From: Carallia brachiata
Taxonomy: Eukaryota; Streptophyta; Magnoliopsida; Malpighiales; Rhizophoraceae
Length of the DNA: 64,000 nucleotides
Direction of reading: 5' to 3'
Assembly: GCA_021464245.1 (NCBI GenBank)
Contig: JADCRB010000072.1
Location: forward strand, 124,001 to 188,000
The first letter of the stretch is position 1. Each line of letters starts with the position of its first letter. The notes beneath the pieces are model-generated. The model did not search any database, had not been told where the DNA came from, and was given only the letters and a program-made list of their open reading frames with translations. Both the position numbers and the translations under genes were made by a program. Shown in pieces: positions 54,784 to 64,000 of the stretch.

Positions 54784-57499
54784 ATGGAGAGCACTAACCG
54801 AAAATCTTTCGCCAAGAAAAAGCCGACAATTATAACCACTGTCTGCCATATCATCTTCTTCCTCTACAGCTTTTTAACCTGCATTGCTGCTCAAACAGGA
54901 CCTCCATATGTCCCTCGAGATAACATAGCTCTTGATTGTGGCTCAGACAGCGACAACATCGTAGAAGGCCGGACCTGGACAGCCGAAACCAGATCAAAAC
55001 TGCTGCTTTTCGAGCAAAACAACGCCTCAGTTGTCTCCACGGCGGATGAATACCCCAGAACGCTCAACGTGGTTCCTTACCGAACCGCACGGCTCTCCCG
55101 CTCCCAGTTCAGCTACGCATTCCCCGTCACTGCTGGTCCCAAGTTTGTTCGGCTCTACTTCTACCCTGCTTCCTACCCAAATTTCAACAGCTCGGCTGCC
55201 TTCTTTTCCGTCAAAGCCGGCCGCTTTACTCTTCTCAGCAACTTCAGCGCCGCCCTCCACGCGCGGGCGCTTGGCCTGGAAGGCATTTCTCGGGAGTTCT
55301 GCGTGAACGTTGGGAGTGGCCAGATGCTTAACGTCATGTTTAGTCCTGCCCCTGGAATTGCCGACGCCTACGCCTTCGTTAATGGGATTGAAGTGGTTTC
55401 AATGCCTGATGATCTTTATTACAGTGCAGCGGCCGATCCAGGGGCCAATTTCCTCGGCCAAATCAATCTGCGCCGCATTGAAAGAAGCATGGCGTTGGAG
55501 CTGATGTACCGGATAAACGTGGGCGGGAATTCGCTTTCGGCTAATCAAGACACCGGCTTGTATCGAAGCTGGACCATGGACAATGATTACCTGACAAATG
55601 CTCAAACAAGTGCTTTTCCTTCTAACAACACTATCCAACTTGTTTACAACAACAACCTGACCCGGTTTGCCGCGCCGGACCCAGTCTACAATACCGCCAG
55701 GACAATGGGGGGGAACAAGACTGTCAACGAGAATTACAATCTTACTTGGGAATTTCCAGTTGATTCCTCGTTCACGTACTTTGTCCGGCTTCATTTCTGC
55801 GAGTTCCAGCCGCCGATTTTGCAGTCGGGGGATAGAGTTTTTGAGATATATATGGCCAATCAGACTGCTGAGAACCATGCTGATGTGATCATGTGGGCTC
55901 GTGGATATGGAATTCCCGTGTTCAGGGACTATGCCGTGCTGATTGGAGATAAGGGAAGCGAAAAAGGTACAGAATATCTCTATTAAATTGCACCCAAAAC
56001 CTAATGGTAAGACCTCTTATTCTGATGTAATTCTCAATGGACTTGAAATCTTTAAGTTGAGTGAAGTAGGCAATCTTGCTGCGCCAAATCCTGACCCTTT
56101 ACCAATTAGGCCACCCACTGTTGCAGCAAACCTGCCAATATCCTCCAAGTCCAAGAGCAACAGGATAATAATTGTTGCGAGTGTTGTGGGTTCTGTATCA
56201 GCTGTTCTTGTAATCGGATTTATATTGGTGTTCATTCTTCATCGAAGGAAAAAGGTCAAGGACTTGCGTTCTAGTGATGGAGCTTCATCGTTGTTTTCAT
56301 TTACTAGTTCAGCCAAGTCGACTAAGAGTCGGAAATCAACTTTACCCTCTGATCTTTGTCATCATTTCTCACTAGCCGAGATCAAGGCAGCGACCAACAA
56401 CTTTGACAGTGTATTCATTATTGGTGTTGGTGGGTTTGGCAATGTGTATAAAGGGTTTATCGATGGCGGGACTAAACCTGTTGCGATCAAGCGGTTGAAT
56501 CCAGGGTCACAACAAGGAGCAAATGAGTTCAAAACGGAGATTGAAATGCTCTCTCAGCTCAGACACATCCATTTGGTCTCTCTAATTGGTTATTGCTACG
56601 AAGATGGAGAGATGATCCTTGTGTATGATTACCTGGCTCATGGTACTCTTCGCGATCACCTTTACAAAACGGATAATCCTCCACTTTCATGGAAACAGCG
56701 GCTAGAGATTTGCATTGGTTCAGCTCGTGGTTTGCAATACCTTCATTCAGAAGCTAAGCAGACGATCATCCATCGTGATGTAAAGACAACAAACATCTTG
56801 TTGGATGAGAAATGGGTGGCCAAGGTCTCAGATTTCGGGTTGTCCAAAATAGGCCCTACAAGCGTAAATAAAGGCCATGTCAGCACAGTGGTGAAGGGTA
56901 GTTTCGGTTATGTTGATCCTGAATATTACAGGCTCCAGCAGCTGACGGAAAAGTCTGATGTGTACTCATTTGGAGTCGTGTTATGTGAGATATTGTGTGC
57001 TAAACCACCAGTTAATAAATCAAATCTTCAAAAGCCAGTGAGCCTGGTAGAGCATTTTAGGCAATGCTACAGCAAAGACATGCTTAATGAGATCATTGAT
57101 CCCCATTTAAACGGAAAGGTTACACCAGAGAGCCTGAAAAGATTTGCTGCGATTGCTGCGAGCTGCTTGTTAGACCATGGAATAGATAGGCCATCTATGG
57201 CTGATATAGTTTGGCAACTTGAGTTTGCATTGCAATTGCAGAAGAGTGCAGAGGAGAAAATTGAGCTTGGTGAGGCTCAAACTCTGGTGGATATCAGTGG
57301 GGAGAGCCCCCTGAAGGACGATAGAACAACTAGCAGTGATGACTTCTTCAGCAATAACAATAGCATTGTGATCGGTTCGCAGATTGGTGGGATGACAACA
57401 ACAAGCAGCAGTGATGATCCAAGTTTTGCTAACATCAACTCTGAAACAATGATGTCAAGCGCGGTGTTCTCAGAGATAAAGAAGTCAGAAGGGAGATGA
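54784..57499 (+). pseudogene. CrRLK1L (FERONIA-type) receptor kinase copy 3, with one frameshift
   Basis: The ATG at 54784 precedes a signal peptide (TTVCHIIFFLYSFLTCIAA). The first frame (to a TAA at 55984-55986) encodes the malectin-like ectodomain nearly complete. Family similarity then continues in the next frame through a transmembrane segment (IIIVASVVGSVSAVLVIGFI) and an intact kinase with GVGGFGNVYKG, VAIKRLN, IIHRDVKTTN and SDFGLSK, ending in a Ser-rich tail at 57499. The switch is explained by one extra base in the A run at 55961-55965. No other lesion is visible, so either the mutation is recent, it is a polymorphism, or it is a base-calling error. As written, the first frame would give a secreted ectodomain of about 400 residues. 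Intronless like the other copies. Confidence 0.93.
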
Positions 57500-60400
57500 T
57501 ACATATTTTGGTTACCTTGTCAAGTTAGTATGATATGCATATCCTTAAGACAAATTTTTGCAGGTTAATTAGCTCATCTTGTGTTTGTCTACCTATGATG
57601 CCTCTGGTGTATTAGTTAAGTTGTGACAATTTAAATATTTTTCTGTACTGCTTTCTTCTCCCTTTCATTTTTCCCCACCTGTTTAATATAAAATGTCCTT
57701 TTGTATTGTCCAGAGGCATCAATCAGTAATTTTCTTGTGGGTGCCAATGCCAATCTGATGCAGCAAGTGGCAAATGGCTGACACACTCTCCAGCCTTACA
57801 ATGAGAATATGAATTTCCAACCCCAGAAAAGATGCTAATTGGCCACCATTATAAGATGATAAACAAGAAAAATTTTTCTGAGGTTTTAATGGTAAATAAC
57901 TGACACACTCTCCAGGCTTTACTATTATTTAATATAAGAAAATTTGCAGATGCTGGCTGCAAATATGATTTTGTCCGCAAGGTTTCTGTCTTAACTACTT
58001 TGATTCTTGACTTTATTGGAATTAAAACATGTATGATTTGTCATGTGGGAAAAAATTTGTCACTTCACACTTCACGAGTACTTGGTAGCCTACAGTTTGA
58101 AGATTTGACTAATTGACTTGCTTTAGATGTCCTGCTAGGAAAGCAAACCAAATTTGAATTTTCCGTGATCTGAAAATTCCCATGCTGGCAACTTGCCTGT
58201 CCTGATGTTTGTGGGTTTTTGTCTGAAATGATCATGATAGGCCTATTGCTCTCATTAGAGTGTCTCATGCATTGTCTAAACATTGTTAATCGATCATCGG
58301 TAATAAAATATGGTTGTAAATTGTTGCATTTTGTTTGAGAACGTCAGTCTTTGTTTATATTTAATACTAGAATTTAGTCTTCGTGATGCGCGGATTTAGA
58401 TAACTGATTAAAAATTAAGTTTTAAAACTTGCATAATAATATAAAATATGTAAAAAGAAAAAAAAATATCTTTGAGTTGTCTATGGATAGTAAAAATAAA
58501 ATTCTATATTATTTTTACAAATAAATAATCTAAAATTAATTACTTATTATGTATAATGTTGATAAATTAGTTAAATATATATTTTGATCTCACTAATTAG
58601 AAAAATGCCAATTTTATAAAACTAAATAATATATAAAATTAATCTAAATTATTGTAAAATCACTAACCTTTATGATTTGTCATGTCAGAAACATTGTAAT
58701 AGTAACATATTGGTAATTATAAAAATTTTAAAGTTTTTTTTTTAAAAGAAAAAATATGAAAAGATTATATTTACCAATGTGATCAGTTAAATTGGTTGAA
58801 GCACCTTCTCAATAGACGTGCTCTAATCTGATGCAAGAAGAATTAAAATTAAAATTGAGTGTTTCTATTGCGATGTCCATCTCTTTGAACAGTACCAGTT
58901 ATATAAATTTTAAAATTTTCAAATAACCATCCAAATTTGTTATCAAAAATTAAAACCATATTTTGACTATGTTCTGGACTACCAGCAACTTAACTCTGAC
59001 TGCAGGTACCTCAGAAATGGGATCCTTCTGAGCCACATCATCTTTGAGTTCCTCGACTTTTTAAGTTCATGAAGGAGGAAATGATTATCTATACATAGAT
59101 TTCAAATGTGAGATATAATAAAAAAAAATATTAAACATCTACTTTCATGAGTAGAGAATTGACATTCCGTTCAAATTGAATTTCGCAAAAATAAGGAGTA
59201 TTGCTCTTAGTGCATCATTCTTCAACGATATTGCTTACTTGAGAATCATCAAAATTGTTACAAAATTTCATTTGCAATTCAAGAATAAAAGACTTCAAAG
59301 CTGAACTATCGGACAAATTAAAAAAATATGTAAAAATTTGTAAAATTGAAAACAAATAGCTAGAGAGTTAAAGAAATTTCAAGAGATTTTTAATTAAAGG
59401 TAACTTGTTATATTGAACAAAGCATATTATAAACTACTAAGTATTCATACCATCAACAACAATTTACGCAGATAGAGAAGCAAGAAACGCTAACTAGTTG
59501 TTTCCGCCCTTGGTAACTGCAGCAAAACCCCATTATCAAATCCCTTTGTTAGAGAGAGAGAGAGAGAGAGAGAGAGGCTTAGAATTTTGTCTGTGTATTC
59601 AAATTTTTGCCTTCTAGGAATCAAGGAATTTTATATGATTGTCTCTAACCGTTCGAAGTTTACGTTTCTCATCAATTATTTCTTTAATATGTAATTATTT
59701 CTTTATATAATTATTCTTCTGTTATTGTGTAATTATTTCTTTCAATTTAATTTATTCAATTAGGAAGCACTCCTTATAATTAAACTTATTTAGGTAAGAA
59801 CATCAAGGAAAAATGAGAGATTATTAGATGTAAATATTTTTGTTAAGTAGTAATTATTGATACCATAATGGTATAGCATTTTGTTTACAAAAGGAAATTT
59901 GTACTGGGAGTATAAGTAACCGAATTAAGTCAATAATGACACGAAGATTTTAGACTGGATCATTCTTTTTATTCATTTGACTGGTTGTATATGGCAAAAA
60001 TGATTCATTGTCTTTCAAAATTCTTATTATTGAGGATGAAGAAACGAAATTTGTCATTATTGTCTTTCAAAAAAATTTATGATAATTTTTGCATGAACAT
60101 TTATAGTATCTATATGGCAGTTTTTTCATGAATTAAGGGAAAATAACAAAAATATTTCAATTTAATAATTTTAACTTGTTCACTTTTTTTATTAGCATCT
60201 AGAATTCAGTCCGTGTGTCATGCGGATTTAATATTTTTTATATAATTTTAATTGATATTTTTTGTTTTAATTAATGTCATTTTCATTTTTAAAAATGACA
60301 AATTATCCAATTATTTTCACTTTTTTTTTTATCAAGCCTTTTTGCTTTTAGAAATTAACAATTTTATTTGTTATGCCCATTATTACTATACAATTTGGTC

Positions 60401-60500
60401 ATTAGTATAGATTTTAATTCCGTAACTTTCTTTCTCTTTTTGGCGCGTAGTTCAATTTGACAATTACTCTTTCTTTCTTTCTTTTTTCTGCAATTTATTA
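57500..60500. other. Intergenic DNA downstream of CrRLK1L copy 3
   Basis: The 3' UTR is followed by gene-free AT-rich sequence. An AG microsatellite is at 59551-59576. Two similar phrases, agaatttagtcttcgtgatgcgcgga (58370) and agaattcagtccgtgtgtcatgcgga (60201), look like ends of an unassigned interspersed repeat. Confidence 0.55.
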
Positions 60501-60756
60501 TTCATTCTTTTCTTCCCATGTTAACCATTGTCTAACACTAAATGTATAATTAATTACTATAAATTTTATCCAACCTTTCACAGGACTTTGGCATGGTGAA
60601 AGAAAAAACCAAAGTCAATGTAGCGGCAAGATAAGGAGAATTGATGAAAATTGACTCTTCGTTATTAATGTGCAATAAAATGATAGTTATAATTAAGGAG
60701 GAAATTTTCTTTCTTTTTGTCAAAATAAAATTGAAAGGAAAAAATGAAGATAAATT

Positions 60757-60895
60757 GTCGTGAGATAGTTCGGTTCCTATCTACCGTTGGTGTTAAAGGG
60801 AGAACTGCGAGGAGCCAACCCTAGTACGAGAGGACTGAGTTGGGCCAACCTATGGTGTACCGGTTGTTATGCTAATAGCAGCGTCGGGCAGCTAA
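60757..60895 (+). pseudogene. rrn26: Fragment of mitochondrial 26S rRNA (NUMT)
   Basis: Covers the conserved 3' region of large-subunit rRNA, including the sarcin-ricin loop core AGTACGAGAGGA at 60823-60834 and the following gggccaacctatggtgtaccgg typical of plant mitochondrial 26S rRNA. It is only about 140 bp, set in AT-rich nuclear repeats next to a nuclear receptor gene, so it is a nuclear insert of mitochondrial DNA and not a functional rRNA gene. It has small differences from what I recall of the mitochondrial gene (for example gctaatagcagcgtcgg). Confidence 0.85.
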
Positions 60896-61217
60896 AAGGT
60901 ATGCATCCCTTAGGAATCTCTCAGAATATCATTATTCTTGTTTACTATGTGCCTTTCCCTATTGAATCCAATTTGCTTTCGGAACTGACTTGCACCCCTG
61001 TGATTTCCCGTGCTTCGATGTCGCATATCGGGTGATATCTATCTGTATGAGAAGCAAAAGATAAAGCTTCAAGCAAGAACAATTGAGTTGCGATGCCAGG
61101 TGCGACTCAGAGAAAGCGTTAGCGTCCTATCCTACCTTGCAAAAGGTGTAATCCAACGTGGCAAGGGACAGACACATTTCTACTTGCAAACACACAAAAC
61201 ACTATGCTTAAAAAGGC
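60896..61217. other. Probable remainder of the mitochondrial insert
   Basis: Higher GC than its surroundings and absent from the related repeat copy at 63.7 kb. It does not continue the rRNA sequence after cagctaa, so the insert may be a join of two mitochondrial pieces. I do not recognise a gene in it. Confidence 0.45.
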
Positions 61218-61450
61218 AAAATTGAGGAAGGAAACAGATGAAAGAATTAATTTTGAAATTGCAACATTCATACGAGTAAAGGAAGAATTAATTTTGAAAT
61301 TATGACATTCATGGGAGTAATTGTACAAAAGTTAGAAAATGCATGAAGGGTAAAAACGTCAAAGGATACTTATAGAGAATTTCAAAATATTTGTAAAGGA
61401 TAATTGAGTATAAAAAAAATAAGAAATAACAAAAAAAATAAAATAAAAAA

Positions 61451-63416
61451 TTAGAATTGTTTGCCACATGACAACATGAATCAAAGAAAATCTTTCTCTA
61501 AACTTTCCCTTTGTACTTTTGTTAACTTAAAAAGGAGTGCATCTAGATTTTTGTTAAAAAAATTGCTTAAATTGCACGGAAGCCGTTTTCAAAGGTTAAT
61601 AATAGACATTAAGATTCTAGCAACTATATTGATTGCTCTGATAAAGGCAATAATAATATATAAGAACAGAGAAATTTAATGCATTAATTATATAATTATA
61701 TATAATGACACAATTATGTCAATAATAAAGCAAGTAATGAAGAGAAACAAATTCATTTCTTTCAATTATCCTTTCATTTAGTTTAGTTTTAAAAAAAAAA
61801 AAAAACTAAAGAGGATAATTATAATAAAAGAGAAAAATTGGATATGTTGCGCAGGTTATAAATATTTATTAAAAAATATTCATATAAATTTAATTAGATA
61901 TAATATTAAATAGATTTTAAAAAATTAATATAATTAAAAAAAATCATAAACTGTAATTATTGACTCCCAATTATAATCGTTAAACAGTTAAAATTTTACA
62001 ATAGTAAAATTATTCAAAGAAATTTATTTAACTACCGTCATCATTGACTGTTGAACAGTCCAAAATTTCAGTTTCATTTCCAATAATATATATTAAATAT
62101 TATTGTATTTAATATCATATTTATATTATATTGTAATTTAAAATATTTTTTTTAAAAAATAAAAATTAAAAGGAAAATGTGTGGTTGTGCCATATGAACC
62201 CACAATTTTCGAGGATTTAATAATTTTTTTAGTGATTTTATTTTTTCCATATTTAATTTATGTTTTTGTACTGATTTACGTAAAATGAGTTTATTGATAA
62301 CTACTACTAACATCCGTCTTTACTTGATGTAAATAAATATTGTCGTGTATTAGTTTAAACTTTTCTTTTAGCCTTTTGATCTGTAACATGTTATATGAAG
62401 CACAGAAGATGTGAATACCAGCAATTTTTTTTTTCAAAGTAAATAGAAAACTTTGAATAACCAAAAGAATATACTTTTTATCTCAATTCCCATTCGGTAG
62501 GTCAGTGATGTCAAAAACATTACCCAAGTCATCTTCCAAAGTAGATTCTAGGTCTTACTTAAAATTGTTGGTAATTTGTTCACAACAGACATCAAAAGAA
62601 TGCATTCAAACTACAAGAGAAAGTGTAAATTAGGGCTTGGCTTATTGAGATTTAAGTAAAGTTTAGAATAAACATGATAAAAAAATATAAAAATCCATTA
62701 AAAAAAATTGGTAAAAATTGAACAAAATGAATTTAAATGATGTAAAAAAAATTCAACATTCACATTTCGCCTAGTTTATCCCTAGTAAGATAAAACTATA
62801 TAGTTAAGACATCATTCTCCCCCCCGCCCCAAAAAAAGAAAAAGCAAGGAAACCTTTTTGTATATATTATCATAATTTGAATTTGTCTTATTAGAAAAAA
62901 CCTGTCACAGTAAAAATCTTGTTAAACATACGATAGGTTTTATTTTAGGTCCATAAATATGTGGTGGACCATATTTACCTAAGAATCTTTAAATTTATGG
63001 AATTTAAACTCGAAACAAAATCAAACTAACTGTCAAAGAGAAAAATTCACTGAAGTTTTATCTTTCTCCATTCGATTGAATACTTCTACTGTTGCTTCTT
63101 GGCCTTTGTATGTGATGATAGCTCAAACTTACAAAATCATGTAAGAAAGTTAATCTTTAATTGCTAACATTTGACAACCCTGAAAAATGGAAAGAGAGAG
63201 AGGGATTGAGAAAGAGATTGTACAATGAAATTAGACTTGCATCAGCTGCACTTGAAAGGGAAAATTCTTCATTGCCTTCATTGATGCCCATCAACATTTA
63301 CATAAACCCTCTCGGCAACCCTCTCGACTTTTTCCATGAGCATAGTGCTTAATCGGTATTTAATTTATAGCCTAACATGAAGATTGAAAAACAATCATAT
63401 AGTTAGAATATAATTC
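61451..63416. other. AT-rich intergenic DNA
   Basis: No supported gene. A 63-codon open stretch ending at 63352 (containing PEKWKEREGLRKRLYNEIR) is open from a TTG but has no family match that I recognise. Confidence 0.5.
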
Positions 63417-63738
63417 AAACCAAACCATTAATTATACAATAAAATCTAATTATGGTGCTTTCCTTAACCATTCTTTTCCTTAACTACTATATTAACATTA
63501 ATGGCCAACAATCTATTACATCTATTTAATTAGAATAAAATCAGAATAAAATTGAAAGGAAAAAATGAAGACAAATTAAACCAAACCATTAATTATACAA
63601 TAAAATCTAATTATGGTGCTTTCCTTAACCATTCTTTTCCTTAACTACTATATTAACATTAATGGCCAACAATCTATTACATCTATTTAATTAGAATAAA
63701 ATCAGAATAAAATTAAAAGGAAAAAATGAAGACAAATT
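63417..63738. repeat. Tandem duplication of 161 bp
   Basis: 63417-63577 is repeated at 63578-63738 with one difference seen (aaaattgaaagg against aaaattaaaagg). Confidence 0.92.
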
Positions 63739-64000
63739 GTCGTGTGACAGACATTAAATTCAAAATGAAAGAAGGAAGCGGAAGAGAGCATTAATTTCAA
63801 AATTGCAACATTCATGAGAATAAAGGGAAAATTAATTTCGAAATTACAACATTCATAAGAGTAATTGTGCAAAAGTTAAAAAAATTATAAATGGTTAAAA
63901 CGTCAAAGGGTATTTATTGAGAACATTCAAAATCATTTGTAAATGATAATTGTGCAAAAAATAAAAAAATAAAAAAAGTAAAAAAGTAAAATAAGAAATT
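63739..64000. repeat. Interspersed repeat, uninterrupted copy, runs off the right edge
   Basis: Second copy of the repeat at 60501-61450. Here gtcgtgtgacag leads directly to gaaagaaggaagcgg and then caaaattgcaacattcat, without the mitochondrial segment. Confidence 0.7.

Larger units (their letters stand above)
60501..61450. repeat. Interspersed repeat, copy interrupted by mitochondrial DNA
   Basis: aaaattgaaaggaaaaaatgaaga (60727) and, after the mitochondrial insert, gaaattgcaacattcat, gagtaattgtacaaaagtta and aaacgtcaaagg (61254-61363) match 63546-63920 in the same order. The family is not recognised. Confidence 0.7.

Noticed and set aside
55957..55970. Frameshift of CrRLK1L copy 3 explained by an intron
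   Set aside because: Only one base separates the frames and no splice-compatible length is present; an extra base in the A run is the simplest explanation.
60787..61035. 82-codon open frame
   Set aside because: The underlying DNA is mitochondrial 26S rRNA sequence with the sarcin-ricin loop, so the frame is not a protein gene.
63161..63352. 63-codon open stretch near the right end
   Set aside because: It starts at TTG, is short, and matches no family I recognise; insufficient to call a gene.

Overview
The window is plant nuclear DNA, most likely from a eudicot. It carries intronless FERONIA-type (CrRLK1L) receptor kinase genes, RALF-like preproprotein genes, Copia LTR retrotransposons primed by initiator Met-tRNA, non-autonomous DNA elements and a fragment of plant mitochondrial 26S rRNA. 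Intergenic DNA is AT-rich, with long A and T runs and many diverged duplications. I cannot name the species from sequence alone.

Layout. 1-1.4 kb: a Copia gag-pol relic with an LTR remnant, then an unrecognised coiled-coil gene fragment. 5.5-6.7 kb: about 13 copies of a roughly 100-bp tandem repeat. 8.2-18.2 kb: a CrRLK1L gene (copy 1) split by three LTR-element insertions (a solo LTR, a 5-kb Copia and a 1.9-kb non-autonomous element), each with a perfect 5-bp target duplication; it also has a nonsense codon and a frameshift. 19.5-22.2 kb: CrRLK1L copy 2, the only intact receptor. 24.3-24.7 kb: RALF-like gene 1 on the minus strand, tail to tail with copy 2. 26.8-39.5 kb: two diverged copies of a 4-5 kb unit with no clear gene, each carrying a matching minus-strand ORF. 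40.3-53.8 kb: serial segmental duplications containing RALF-like genes 2 and 3 (minus strand) and RALF-less relics. 53.8-54.5 kb: an hAT-type MITE just upstream of CrRLK1L copy 3. 54.8-57.5 kb: CrRLK1L copy 3, complete except for one extra base in an A run that separates ectodomain from transmembrane segment and kinase. 60.75-61.2 kb: a mitochondrial rRNA-bearing insertion (NUMT) inside a repeat whose uninterrupted copy lies at 63.4-64 kb.

How it may work together. In known plant signalling, RALF peptides are secreted ligands of CrRLK1L receptors of the FERONIA group. Three receptor copies and three RALF-like genes within about 49 kb make this a candidate receptor-ligand cluster that grows by local duplication and is eroded by transposons: one receptor is intact, one is recently broken by retrotransposons, and one could encode a secreted ectodomain if its frameshift is real. 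Whether these ligands bind these receptors is inference; the physical clustering is seen directly.
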